A stretch of DNA of 64,000 bases from Albimonas donghaensis. GTDB taxonomy: Bacteria; Pseudomonadota; Alphaproteobacteria; Rhodobacterales; Rhodobacteraceae. How positions within the stretch are numbered: position 1 is the stretch's first letter; every line of letters begins with the position of its first letter. Below, piece after piece: positions 24,451 to 32,649 of this stretch. The stretch is taken from positions 372,001 to 436,000 of the forward strand of contig NZ_FNMZ01000002.1 in the NCBI RefSeq assembly GCF_900106695.1, given 5' to 3'. The notes beneath the pieces were generated by a model, which ran no database searches, was not told the origin of the DNA, and worked only from the letters and a program-made list of their open reading frames with translations. Position numbers and translations under genes: made by a program.

Positions 24451-25593
24451 TCAGGCCGCCCATTCGGCCCGCAGACGGTCGCGATGGCGGGCGAGCCAGA
24501 GCAGCGAGATCAGGGCCGGGGAGGTGTCGGCCTCCTGCCGCTCCACCATCTCCATCGCCTCGGCGAAGGGAATGACGGCGGAGATCACGTCCTCGGCCTC
24601 GACCTCCAGCCCCCCGGCGCCGCCGGCGTCGGAAAGGTCGGCCTCCCCGACGAAGGCGGTGACATGCTCGGCCACCGCGCCGGGCGAGGAATAGAAGGAC
24701 GCGATCCGCTCGACCCGGCCGAGCGCGAGGCCCGCCTCCTCCTCCGCCTCGCGGCGGGCGGCGGCCTCGGGCGCCTCCACCCCGTCGAGCCGGCCGGCGA
24801 TGACCTCCACCGGCCAGGGATGGGCGTCGCCGCGCGCATGCGGCCCGGCGCGCCACTGGGTGACCAGCAGCACCGTGTCGGCGGCGGGATCGTAGGGCAT
24901 CACCGTCACCGCATCGCCCGACAGCCACACAGCCCGACGCACCGTATCGGAGCGTCGGCCGCCGGTCATCGGATAGCTGACATGGTGCTCCTCCACCGCG
25001 AAGAAGGAGGCGTAGGGGCGGGCCAGCCGCGCCGTCTCCACCTGCGCGGCGGAGAAATCCACGCCGGGAAAGCGCGGACCGGGGGCCTCGCGCAGCACCC
25101 GGGCGCGAGCCGCGGCGCGGGCCTTGAGGCCGGGCCAGAGGGTCAGGTCCGACCAGTCGGTCCCCGCCTCGTAATGCGCCATGATCTCCACCGCCGCCTC
25201 GCGCAGGGCGCGGCGCTCGGCCTCGGGCCAGTCGTCGAAGGACCACGGCCCGGCGGCGGTGGTGGGACCGACGGGAAAACACACGAGCGCCGGCAGGATT
25301 TCGCCCCCCGACCCCGCCCGCACCGGCGCGTCGCGCAGGGCGTATTCCTCCTCGTCCTCGAAAAAGCGCACGCGGGCGACTTCATCGGCGGAGGCGTCGC
25401 GGATCAGGGCGCCGAAGACCCTGTCGCCGGGAGAGGGGACCAGGCAGGGGAAATCCTCGCCGGCCACCCGGCGCAGGCAGTGGTCGTCCAGCGTCGCGGG
25501 CTCGGTCTCCGGCGCGGTTTCGCGGCCCAGCACCCGGCGCAGCAATTCCGGATCGCGCAGCGACCCGTAGAAGAACACCGCGTAAGAGGTCAT
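24451..25593 (-). CDS. trgB: TrgB-like fusion of gamma-glutamylcyclotransferase-like and Nudix domains
   Basis: 380 residues from the ATG at 25593, with GGAGGGG just upstream. Residues 1-~120 fit a gamma-glutamylcyclotransferase-like fold (YAVFFYGSLRDPELLRRVLG, with the YGSL loop). Residues ~190-380 form a Nudix hydrolase: the Nudix box GRLDGVEAPEAAARREAEEEAG (as G-x5-E-x7-REAEEEAG near residue 270) is intact, as in ADP-ribose pyrophosphatases. The adjacency to cysK matches the trgAB-cysK tellurite-resistance locus described in Rhodobacter sphaeroides, which is why the symbol is given, with moderate certainty. The substrate of the fusion is not known. Confidence 0.8.
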   Translation of the reverse strand: MTSYAVFFYGSLRDPELLRRVLGRETAPETEPATLDDHCLRRVAGEDFPCLVPSPGDRVFGALIRDASADEVARVRFFEDEEEYALRDAPVRAGSGGEILPALVCFPVGPTTAAGPWSFDDWPEAERRALREAAVEIMAHYEAGTDWSDLTLWPGLKARAAARARVLREAPGPRFPGVDFSAAQVETARLARPYASFFAVEEHHVSYPMTGGRRSDTVRRAVWLSGDAVTVMPYDPAADTVLLVTQWRAGPHARGDAHPWPVEVIAGRLDGVEAPEAAARREAEEEAGLALGRVERIASFYSSPGAVAEHVTAFVGEADLSDAGGAGGLEVEAEDVISAVIPFAEAMEMVERQEADTSPALISLLWLARHRDRLRAEWAA

Positions 25594-26203
25594 GCGCCCC
25601 TCCCCGAAAAAACGCGCCGGCCGCCCCGCGGAACACGGGTCGGGGGAGGGCGCTGGTCTGGCCGATCGCCGTGACGGGCGTCGCGTCGGGCATCGCGACG
25701 GGTCGCCGCCATGCGACATGCCGCCCCGCACCCCGGGAAAGCGCGGAAAACCGGGAGGTTTCCGGGGCGCCCTGTGATCCGAACCGGCATGGGGGGCGTA
25801 ACACAGCCGACAAGGAAATCCAGCGCGCCCGCCTGCGCCCCGCCGCCGCAAGTCAGCGGAAGCGAGGAAGGCGGCGCGCCGGGAAGCCTGAGCCGGAAAG
25901 CCTGAGCCTTGACGGGCCCGGTCCGCGGGGCGGATCGGAGTGGCGGATCGGACACGCTCGCATGCGGGCCGAAACCGAAGCCTCGCCCGCGCCGCGGGAC
26001 AGGTTATGTAAGAGGAAAACGGCCTTTACGTGGCCGAAACGGATCGAAAAGGGACCGGGTCGCCCTCGACGCGGTCGGAGACACGGGCCAGGACATCGGC
26101 GAACGCCCCGACCGGATGCGGATGCGGATCCGGCGCCGGCCCCCGCCGCGATGACGAAGACGCTTGGACGACGACGCTCGCAAGCCAGGAAGCGCAGGAC
26201 GAC
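25594..26203. other. 610-base divergent intergenic region with no gene recognised
   Basis: Lies between the trgB-like gene (minus) and the ChrR-like gene (plus). Translation in all frames shows no sigma-factor-like or other recognisable protein, only Arg/Pro-rich shadows. It contains one notable element, a sigma-E-like promoter sequence at 25775, and several short GC-rich inverted repeats. The spacing to the next plus-strand start (about 400 bases) would imply a long leader or an unannotated small RNA. Confidence 0.6.
25775..25804 (+). promoter_or_regulatory. Sequence resembling an RpoE/ChrR-type ECF sigma promoter
   Basis: TGATCC, an 18-base spacer, then TAACAC. The Rhodobacter sphaeroides sigma-E consensus, from memory, is TGATCC with TAAG-like -10 at similar distance. 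It points towards the ChrR-like gene. A single site found by eye. Confidence 0.35.
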
Positions 26204-26923
26204 ATGCTTTATCCGGACGACCAGGTTCTGGTCGACTATGCCAGCGGCGCCATCTCCCCCGGTCTGGGGCTGCTGGTGGCGACGCACATGACCTACAGTC
26301 CCGAAAGCCGTCGCCGGGTCGCCGACCTCGAGCGGATCGGCGGGCTTCTGATGGAATCCGAGCCCGAGCCCAACACGCCGCCGCCGGCGCTGTCGGCCGC
26401 GCTCGACCGGCTCGACGCCGTGACCCGCTTCGACGCCTGGGACGACGACGCGCATCAGGACGCCCCGCGCGCCGCGGCGGACGCCGGGCCCGCCGACAAC
26501 GCGCCGGCCCCCGCCCGGACCCCTGCCCGGGCCGCCGCCCAGGCCCCGGACGTGTTCCCCGCCCCGCTGCGCGCCTTCGCCGGCGGCGACGCGGAGGACA
26601 TGGACTGGAAGTTCCGCCTGCCCGGCCTGTCGGAATGCACGCTGGCCGAGGTCGATGGCGAGGAGATCAGTCTGCTCCGCGCCCGACCCGGCGCGCCGAT
26701 CTTCTCCCACACCCATTCCGGGACCGAAACCACGCTGATCCTGAGCGGAGAGATGGAGGACCGCGGCACGGTCTATCGCCGCGGCCAGGTGTCCATCGCC
26801 ACCTCCGACGACGATCACCGCCCGAAGATCATCGGCGACGAAACCTGCTATTGCCTCGTGGTCATGTCGGGCGAGATGCGCTTCACCGGCGCCGTGTCCC
26901 GCGTGCTCAACCTGCTGACCTGA
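26204..26923 (+). CDS. ChrR-like cupin anti-sigma protein lacking the N-terminal zinc site
   Basis: 239 residues from the ATG at 26204. It follows the architecture of ChrR, the zinc anti-sigma factor that holds the singlet-oxygen ECF sigma RpoE: an N-terminal helical anti-sigma domain (residues 1-~85), a Pro/Ala linker, and a C-terminal cupin. In ChrR the N-terminal zinc is held by His6, His31, Cys35 and Cys38; here the aligned positions are Tyr3, His28, Ser32 and Ser35, so three of four are lost. The cupin ligands are kept (His169, His171, Glu175, His205). No ECF sigma gene is adjacent. It may be a zinc-free relative with another partner. The DUF6134 gene starts 8 bases downstream. Confidence 0.8.
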   Translation: MLYPDDQVLVDYASGAISPGLGLLVATHMTYSPESRRRVADLERIGGLLMESEPEPNTPPPALSAALDRLDAVTRFDAWDDDAHQDAPRAAADAGPADNAPAPARTPARAAAQAPDVFPAPLRAFAGGDAEDMDWKFRLPGLSECTLAEVDGEEISLLRARPGAPIFSHTHSGTETTLILSGEMEDRGTVYRRGQVSIATSDDDHRPKIIGDETCYCLVVMSGEMRFTGAVSRVLNLLT

Positions 26924-26931
26924 CGCCCGCC

Positions 26932-27639
26932 ATGACCCGCTCCCCGCTTTTCGCCCCCTCTCGCCGCACCCTGCTGGGAACCGGGCTCGCCGCCGGCGGG
27001 CTGGCCCTGGGCGGCTGGCCCGCGAGGCGCGCGCGCGCCGCCACCGCGTCGCGCGGGTTCGAGATCCTGCGCGACGGCGACGTGATCGGCGACCAGCTGA
27101 CCACCGTCGCCGCCGACGGCCCGCGGCTGGACGTGACGGTGCGGGTGCGCATCGCGCTGAAAGTGCTCGGCGTCGTCGCCTATCGCTACGAGCTCGACAG
27201 CCGCGAGCTTTGGGAGAACGGGCTGCTGGTGTCGCTGGACGGGACCACCAACGACGATGGCGAGCGGGAGACCGCCCGCGTGCGGCGCGAGGGGGATCGG
27301 CTTGTCTCCTCCGGCACGCATGTGGGCGACATGCCCGGCGACGCGGCCACCACCACCTACTGGACGCCGGCCTTCCTCGAGCGGTCCACCTGGATCAGCA
27401 CCCAGACCGGGGCGCCGCTTCGGGTCTCCGCGTCGCAGGACGGGTCCGAGGCCGTGCCCGGCCCCTCCGGCGCGCTGACCTGCACGCGCTGGCAGGTGTC
27501 GGGAGACCTGGACCTGGCGCTCTATTACGACGACCGGGGCGAGTGGATGGGCAACGCCTTCGATGCGGGCGGCGAGACCGCGCGCTTCCGCGCCGTCGCC
27601 GCGGACCCGCGGCTGGCGCCGCTCTGGCCCGCGGGCTGA
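26932..27639 (+). CDS. Tat-exported DUF6134-like protein
   Basis: 235 residues. The N-terminus is a Tat signal (SRRTLLGTGLAAGGLALGG, twin Arg then hydrophobic run), so it is exported folded. The mature part begins with FEILRDGDVIGDQLTTVAADG and contains beta-rich segments (KVLGVVAYRYELDSRELWENG), which fit the DUF6134 family as far as I recall. No catalytic motif. The ATG lies 8 bases after the ChrR-like stop and the next gene starts 9 bases after this stop, so the three appear to be one operon. Function unknown; an envelope role linked to oxidative stress is only an inference from context. Confidence 0.78.
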   Translation: MTRSPLFAPSRRTLLGTGLAAGGLALGGWPARRARAATASRGFEILRDGDVIGDQLTTVAADGPRLDVTVRVRIALKVLGVVAYRYELDSRELWENGLLVSLDGTTNDDGERETARVRREGDRLVSSGTHVGDMPGDAATTTYWTPAFLERSTWISTQTGAPLRVSASQDGSEAVPGPSGALTCTRWQVSGDLDLALYYDDRGEWMGNAFDAGGETARFRAVAADPRLAPLWPAG

Positions 27640-27648
27640 TCGGCCGGC

Positions 27649-28446
27649 GTGGGCAGGTCCTCCAACGTATTCGACCAGGTGATGCGGCCCGCCGACGGCG
27701 CGGCCTGGATCACCGGCGCCTCCGGCGGGATCGGGCGAGCCGTGGCGCTGCGGCTGGCGGCCGAGGGCTGGACGGTCCACGCCACCGCCCGCCGCCCCGA
27801 GGCGCTGGACGCGCTGGCCGAGGAGGCCCGCGCCGCCGGCCATCCCGGCCGCATCCTCCCCCTGCCCGCCGACGTGACCGACCCGGTCGCCATGCGCGAG
27901 GCGGTGGCGGCGATCGAGGCCGACGGCGGGCTGGCGCTGGTCCTGCTCAACGCCGGCATCTACCTGCCGATGCGGGCCGGGGATTTCGACGCCGGGAAGG
28001 CCCGCAAGACCTTCGACGTCAATCTCGGCGGCGTGGTCAACGGGCTGGACCCGGTGCTGAAGGCCATGATCGCGCGCGGTCGGGGGCATGTGGCGGTGAC
28101 GGCCTCCGTGGCCGGTTATGGCGGGCTGCCGGGGGCCGCGGCCTATTCCGCCACCAAGGCCGGGCTGATCGCCATGTGCGAGGCGCTGGCCATGGACCTG
28201 ATGGATCTCGGCGTGCGGATCTCGGTGGTGAATCCCGGCTTCGTGGAAACCGAGGCCACCGCGGTCAATGAATTCGAGATGCCGTTCCTGATGACGCCCG
28301 ACGCGGCCGCGCGGCGGATCGTCGAGGGGCTGGGCCGTCCGGGATTCGAGATCGCCTTCCCCCGCCGTTTCGCGATCTTCCTGCGGGCGCTGAACCGTCT
28401 TCCCAACCAGCTCTATTTCCGCGCCTGGCGGCGGCTGACCCGATAG
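27649..28446 (+). CDS. Short-chain dehydrogenase/reductase
   Basis: 265 residues from a GTG at 27649; an ATG at 27679 would give a slightly shorter protein that still includes the whole fold. The cofactor motif TGASGGIGRA is near residue 24, the NAG motif LNAGIY near residue 102, and the catalytic Tyr and Lys are in AYSATKAG near residue 165. This is a classical SDR that oxidises or reduces a carbonyl/alcohol with NAD(P). The C-terminus is hydrophobic and basic (FAIFLRALNRLPNQLYF), as in lipid-acting members. It is the third gene of the ChrR-like operon. Substrate unknown. Confidence 0.87.
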   Translation: MGRSSNVFDQVMRPADGAAWITGASGGIGRAVALRLAAEGWTVHATARRPEALDALAEEARAAGHPGRILPLPADVTDPVAMREAVAAIEADGGLALVLLNAGIYLPMRAGDFDAGKARKTFDVNLGGVVNGLDPVLKAMIARGRGHVAVTASVAGYGGLPGAAAYSATKAGLIAMCEALAMDLMDLGVRISVVNPGFVETEATAVNEFEMPFLMTPDAAARRIVEGLGRPGFEIAFPRRFAIFLRALNRLPNQLYFRAWRRLTR

Positions 28447-28470
28447 GGGGGCCGCGACGTCGGGGGCGCC

Positions 28471-28499
28471 TTGACCGTGCAGGCGGGCCTCGCCACCCT
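28471..28499 (+). promoter_or_regulatory. Weak candidate promoter for the isochorismatase-like gene
   Basis: TTGACC, a 17-base spacer, then CACCCT. The -35 is good, the -10 poor. Confidence 0.3.
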
Positions 28500-28535
28500 T
28501 CGGGCGATCCCCTGGCCTGAGGAAGGACGCCGCCC

Positions 28536-29141
28536 ATGCCCGACGCGCTCCCCGTCACCCATGCGCTGATCGACGTCGAGGATTCGGTCCTGGTCGTCAT
28601 CGACGTGCAGGACGCGTTTCTCAACAAATACGACCAGGCGAAATGCCAGTCGCTGGTGGCGCGCATCGCCTGGATCACGCGGGTGGCGACGGATCTGGGC
28701 GTGCCGGTGGTGGCGATGGCCGAAGACATCCCGACGCTGGGCGGCCTGAATGCGGAGGTCGCCGCCGCCCTGCCCGAGGGCCAGGTGGTGCATTCCAAGA
28801 ATTTTTTCGGCCTCGCCGGCAACCCGGAGATCCTGGCCGACGTGAAGGCCAGCGGGCGCGGCACCGCGGTGCTGGTGGGGATGGAGACGGATGTCTGCGT
28901 GGCCCAGTCGGCGCTGGGCCTGGTGGGCGAGGGCTTCCGGGTCGCCGCCCTGCAGGACGCGGTGGCCACGGCGGAGGCCGACGAGGCCTACGGGCTGGCG
29001 CGGATGCGCGGGGCGGGCGTGGCGCTGCTGTCGGTGAAGGGGCTGTATTACGAATGGATGCGCAGCGTGACGCGCACCCATGCGGTGCAGTCCAACCATC
29101 CCGGCCACAAGGCGACGCGGCCCGTCGACCTGGTGCTCTGA
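28536..29141 (+). CDS. Isochorismatase-family cysteine hydrolase
   Basis: 201 residues with AGGAAGGA upstream of the ATG. The catalytic triad of the family is visible: Asp in VVIDVQDAFL (near residue 24), Lys in VVHSKNFFG (near residue 88), and Cys in GMETDVCVAQSA (near residue 119). Members hydrolyse amides or vinyl ethers, such as nicotinamide, N-carbamoylsarcosine or isochorismate. Substrate cannot be fixed here. It converges on rplT, separated by the terminator at 29266. Confidence 0.9.
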   Translation: MPDALPVTHALIDVEDSVLVVIDVQDAFLNKYDQAKCQSLVARIAWITRVATDLGVPVVAMAEDIPTLGGLNAEVAAALPEGQVVHSKNFFGLAGNPEILADVKASGRGTAVLVGMETDVCVAQSALGLVGEGFRVAALQDAVATAEADEAYGLARMRGAGVALLSVKGLYYEWMRSVTRTHAVQSNHPGHKATRPVDLVL

Positions 29142-29265
29142 CCCCGATGCAGGCGGCGGGGCGGCGGGCGGAGCTATTCGGAGCCCGCTGACGCGGGCGC
29201 GCCGTCGCCTCCGGCCGCTGGCGCGGCCTTCAGGGTTCGGGTCGCGCGCCCCCGCGCCGTCCGAA

Positions 29266-29300
29266 CGAAAACCGCCCCGGAGATGGCTCTCCGGGGCGGT
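29266..29300 (-). terminator. Rho-independent terminator of rpmI-rplT
   Basis: A perfect 12-bp stem (ACCGCCCCGGAG / CTCCGGGGCGGT) with a 6-base loop. On the minus strand the stem is followed by TTTTCG. It lies 40 bases after the rplT stop. Confidence 0.85.
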
Positions 29301-29339
29301 TCGCATTCAGGTCGGGCCGTGAGGCCCGGATCGCGGGCC

Positions 29340-29702
29340 TCAGGCCAGCGCGGCCTTGGCCTTGGCGACGATGGCCGCGAAGGCCTCCGGCTCACGGATC
29401 GCCAGGTCGGAGAGCACCTTGCGGTCCACCTCGATGCCCGACGCGGTCAGGCCGGCGATGAAGCGCGAGTAGGTGAACTCGGCGTCGATGGCCCGCACGC
29501 TGGCGTTGATACGCTGGATCCACAGCGCCCGGAATGAGCGCTTGCGGCGCTTCCGGTCGCGGGTCGCGTATTCCTCGGCCTTGTCGACGGCCTGGGCGGC
29601 GACGCGGAACACGTTCTTGCGACGGCCGTAATAGCCTTTGGCGGCGTCGCGGACTTTCTTGTGGCGGGCGTGGGCGGTGACGCCGCGTTTCACTCGGGAC
29701 AT
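29340..29702 (-). CDS. rplT: 50S ribosomal protein L20
   Basis: 120 residues, usual length. The basic N-terminus ([16 protein letters not shown]) that inserts into 23S rRNA and the core [19 protein letters not shown] are unmistakable. AGGAGG is 8 bases before the ATG. It follows rpmI by 14 bases. L20 is an early assembly protein and in some bacteria represses its own operon by binding the leader mRNA; whether that holds here was not tested. Confidence 0.98.
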   Translation of the reverse strand: MSRVKRGVTAHARHKKVRDAAKGYYGRRKNVFRVAAQAVDKAEEYATRDRKRRKRSFRALWIQRINASVRAIDAEFTYSRFIAGLTASGIEVDRKVLSDLAIREPEAFAAIVAKAKAALA

Positions 29703-29716
29703 GGGTCAGGCCTCCT

Positions 29717-29917
29717 TCAGCGCGCGTAGGGCATGTAGATCTTGACGATCTTGGTGTCGGGCTCGGACAGCACCATGGTGCCGCGGGCGTTGCGGATGAA
29801 CTTGTTCGTCCGCTTGATCATCCCATGCCGCTTGCCGGCGCCGGCGGCCTTGATCTTGCCGGTGGCGGTGGCCTTGAAGCGCTTCTTGGCGCTCGCCTTG
29901 GTCTTCATCTTGGGCAT
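29717..29917 (-). CDS. rpmI: 50S ribosomal protein L35
   Basis: 66 residues, usual length; [17 protein letters not shown] at the N-terminus and the central GKRHGMIKR are characteristic. GAGGAG 8 bases upstream of the ATG at 29917 decides this start over a longer frame. The gene heads the rpmI-rplT operon; infC, its usual neighbour, is not upstream here. Confidence 0.98.
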   Translation of the reverse strand: MPKMKTKASAKKRFKATATGKIKAAGAGKRHGMIKRTNKFIRNARGTMVLSEPDTKIVKIYMPYAR

Positions 29918-30020
29918 TTCGAACTCCTCGAAAGGGGCGCCCGCGGGCGCGAGACGCGCGGGCCGTTCAGGAGAGACTCGGCAGCCCATTACGGCCGGCC
30001 TCCCCGTGTTGAGAGCGGGG

Positions 30021-30049
30021 GCAATGCCGCAAGGCGGCGGGGAAGTCAA
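30021..30049 (-). promoter_or_regulatory. Candidate promoter of rpmI-rplT
   Basis: Minus strand TTGACT, 17 bases, CATTGC, leaving a leader of about 95 bases before rpmI. The leader could hold autoregulatory structure. Confidence 0.5.
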
Positions 30050-30085
30050 GCGCCGGGCGCGGCGCGGGGCCGGCGCGGAGACGGC

Positions 30086-30820
30086 TCAGGCCCGCTCCGC
30101 ATGCGCGCCGCGGATCATGCAGGCGCGGAAGAACGGGACGGGCGGGCCGAACCCGGCCTCGACCAGCAGGGCGTCCGTCTCGGCCGGCGACAGCACCGAG
30201 AGCCGCTCGCGCAGCGTTTCGGGCAGAGCGGCGAGCGACTCGGGGCTCGCCCCCATGAGGCTCTGCACCTGCGCCCAGTCCCGCAGCATGGAGGGGAAGG
30301 CCGGCCCCTGGGGATCCGCGCAGATCTCGGCCGTGACGAAGCGCCCGCCGGGCCGCAGCCGGTCGCGGACGGCGCGGTAGAAGCCCGGCCGCTCCGCCCG
30401 CCCGATGAAATGGGCGACGAGCTGGCTCAGCGCCGCGTCGAAGCCGGCGGGCCCGGGGTCCGCCCCCTCGAAACCCGTGTCCAGGGGGACCGCGGCGACC
30501 TCGCCCTCGATCAGGTCGCAGCGCGCCAGCACGCCGGCCTCCGCCAGGCGGTCGCGGCAGACCCGCAGCATCTCCGACGAGGGGTCCACGCCCACGAAGC
30601 GCCAGTCGGGCCGGGACGCGGCCAGGGCCAGGATGTCGGCCCCGGTCCCGACGCCCACGCAGAGCACCCGGGCCCGCGCCGGCAGGTCGGCCAGCGCCAG
30701 GCGCGTGAGGAAATGCAGCGCCTCCGAGATCGGGGCGAGCGGGGCGTTGCGCGCGTCGTAGCGTTCGGCCATCGCCCGGTCGAAGGCTTGCGCGGCCGCG
30801 GGCGGGCTGGGATCGGTCAT
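30086..30820 (-). CDS. SAM-dependent methyltransferase
   Basis: 244 residues from the ATG at 30820. Class I Rossmann fold: motif I VLCVGVGTGAD near residue 52, the acidic residue VGVDPSSEML near residue 76, and the post-motif LRPGGRFV near residue 165. The N-terminus AAAQAFDRAMAERYDAR is typical of small-molecule methyltransferases of the UbiE/COQ5-like superfamily. Substrate unknown. It begins 40 bases after pyk on the same strand and is probably co-transcribed with it. Confidence 0.87.
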   Translation of the reverse strand: MTDPSPPAAAQAFDRAMAERYDARNAPLAPISEALHFLTRLALADLPARARVLCVGVGTGADILALAASRPDWRFVGVDPSSEMLRVCRDRLAEAGVLARCDLIEGEVAAVPLDTGFEGADPGPAGFDAALSQLVAHFIGRAERPGFYRAVRDRLRPGGRFVTAEICADPQGPAFPSMLRDWAQVQSLMGASPESLAALPETLRERLSVLSPAETDALLVEAGFGPPVPFFRACMIRGAHAERA

Positions 30821-30860
30821 CGGGCGGCGTCCGGCGGGGGGGGCGAGCGAGCGGGCCGGC

Positions 30861-32306
30861 TTACTCCGGCTCGCCCTCGTAGATCGCGCGCTCGTCCACC
30901 GGCGCCACGCGCAGGATGTTGGTGGTGCCCGAGGTGTTGAACGGGATGCCCGCCACCACCACGATCCGGTCGGCGTCGGAGGCGAAGCCGCCCTCCCGCG
31001 CCGCGCGGGCCGCGGAGACCACCGCCAGCTTGAACCGCTCCACCTCATGCGTGGTCGAGCAGTGCAGCCCCCAGACCAGCGCCATGCGCCGGGCCGAGCG
31101 GGTGGAGGGCGTCAGCGCCAGGATCGGCACGCGGGGCCGTTCCCGCGCCATCAGCAGCGCGGTGGTGCCGCCATGGGTGAAGCAGCAGATCGCCTTGACG
31201 TCCGTGGTCTCCGCCACCTCGCGCGCGGCGGCGGCGATGGCGTCGGCGACGCGGGTGCGGGCGCGGGGGCGCAGGGCCTCCATCCGCACCCGGAAATGCG
31301 GGTCGCTCTCGGTGGTCTCGGCCACCGCGTTCATGGTGCGCACGGTCTCCACCGGGTATTTCCCGGCGGCGGATTCCGCCGACAGCATCACCGCGTCGGC
31401 CCCATCATAGATGGCGTTGGCGACGTCCGAGACCTCGGCCCGCGTCGGCACCGGGGCGGAGATCATGCTCTCCATCATCTGGGTGGCGACGATCACCGGC
31501 TTGCCGGCCTGCTGGGCGGTGGCGATCAGACGGCGCTGGATCACCGGGACGGAGGTGATCGGCATCTCCACGCCCAGGTCGCCGCGGGCGACCATGATCC
31601 CGTCGGCCTCGGCCAGGATGCCGTCGAGCGCCGCGACCGCGGCCGGCTTCTCGATCTTGGCGATCACCGCGGCGCGGCCGGCGGCGAGACGCTGCCCCTC
31701 GGCCACGTCCTCGGGCCGCTGCACGAAGCTCATGCCCAGCCAGTCCACGCCCAGCGCGCAGACGAATTCCAGGTCCTTGCGGTCCTTCTCCGTCAGCGCG
31801 GGGATGTTGAGCACCACGTCGGGGACGTTCACCCCCTTGCGGTCGGAGATGACGCCGCCGACCATCACTTCGCAATCGGCGCTTTCGGCGTCGCAGCGGG
31901 TGACCTTCAGGCGGATCTGGCCGTCATTGACCAGCAGGCTCGCGCCTTCCTCCAGCGCCTCGAAGATCTCGGGATGCGGCAGGCGCACGCGGGTGGCGTC
32001 GCCGGGCTTGTCCACCAGGTCGAGGCGGAAGGCGGCGCCTTCCTCCAGCGTCTCCTTGCCATCGGCGAAGGTTCCGACCCGCAGCTTGGGGCCCTGGAGG
32101 TCGGCGAGGATGCCGATGGGGCGGCGCAGCTCATGCTCGATCTCCCGGATCAGGCGATGCAGCTGGGCGATCCCCTCATGCGTCCCGTGGGACATGTTGA
32201 GGCGGAACACGTCGGCGCCGGCCTCGAACAGGGCGCGGATCGTGGCCCTGTCGGAGGAGGCGGGGCCGAGGGTGGCGACGATCTTGACGTTGCGGAGGCG
32301 GCGCAT
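30861..32306 (-). CDS. pyk: Pyruvate kinase
   Basis: 481 residues. Catalyses phosphoenolpyruvate + ADP to pyruvate + ATP. The conserved substrate segment FRLNMSHG (near residue 34), the metal/lysine region AVIAKIEKPAAV (near residue 215), MVARGDLGVEMP (near 240) and MMESMI (near 275) are all intact; the C-terminal allosteric domain is complete. GAGGAG precedes the ATG. The gene is followed by a methyltransferase. Identity is secure. Confidence 0.97.
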   Translation of the reverse strand: MRRLRNVKIVATLGPASSDRATIRALFEAGADVFRLNMSHGTHEGIAQLHRLIREIEHELRRPIGILADLQGPKLRVGTFADGKETLEEGAAFRLDLVDKPGDATRVRLPHPEIFEALEEGASLLVNDGQIRLKVTRCDAESADCEVMVGGVISDRKGVNVPDVVLNIPALTEKDRKDLEFVCALGVDWLGMSFVQRPEDVAEGQRLAAGRAAVIAKIEKPAAVAALDGILAEADGIMVARGDLGVEMPITSVPVIQRRLIATAQQAGKPVIVATQMMESMISAPVPTRAEVSDVANAIYDGADAVMLSAESAAGKYPVETVRTMNAVAETTESDPHFRVRMEALRPRARTRVADAIAAAAREVAETTDVKAICCFTHGGTTALLMARERPRVPILALTPSTRSARRMALVWGLHCSTTHEVERFKLAVVSAARAAREGGFASDADRIVVVAGIPFNTSGTTNILRVAPVDERAIYEGEPE

Positions 32307-32649
32307 TCGGGCTCCTCGCGGGCGGCTTCAGGCGCGTCCGACGCCGGCCATGGGAATCTGGCCGGGGAGCGCCGGGCAGGGCTCGCCTCCCGTATAGCGG
32401 GGAGAATGGTGAATGTCCCGTTGCCATAGGCCTCCGGAACCGGTGTTTTTCGCCGCGCCCCTTGGGTTTCGGGACCACGCGACGAGATCGCGCAGGGGTT
32501 GCACGCGAAAGAAAATTGCGCGTCCGCCGCGTATGGCGCCCACCCGAAGGCCGCCTGCGGCCGGAGATAAAGGCATGCCCCGCAGGGGCGCCGGATCCCC
32601 GCGGGCCACGGGTCGGACGGATCGCCGAACAGGGGATGCGGCCCCCCGC
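32307..32649. other. 343-base intergenic region upstream of pyk
   Basis: Holds the candidate pyk promoter at 32391 and, on the 3' side of the dioxygenase, two short GC-rich hairpins (GGCCGC-CT-GCGGCC near 32552 and GCCCC-GCA-GGGGC near 32577) without T-runs. No coding sequence was recognised. Confidence 0.6.
32391..32419 (-). promoter_or_regulatory. Candidate promoter of pyk
   Basis: Minus strand GGGACA, 17 bases, TATACG, about 85 bases upstream of the pyk start. The -35 matches only GACA of the consensus. Confidence 0.35.

Noticed and set aside
25671-26203. Possible ECF sigma factor gene ahead of the ChrR-like gene
   Set aside because: Checked all plus-strand frames; none has sigma region 2 or 4 motifs.
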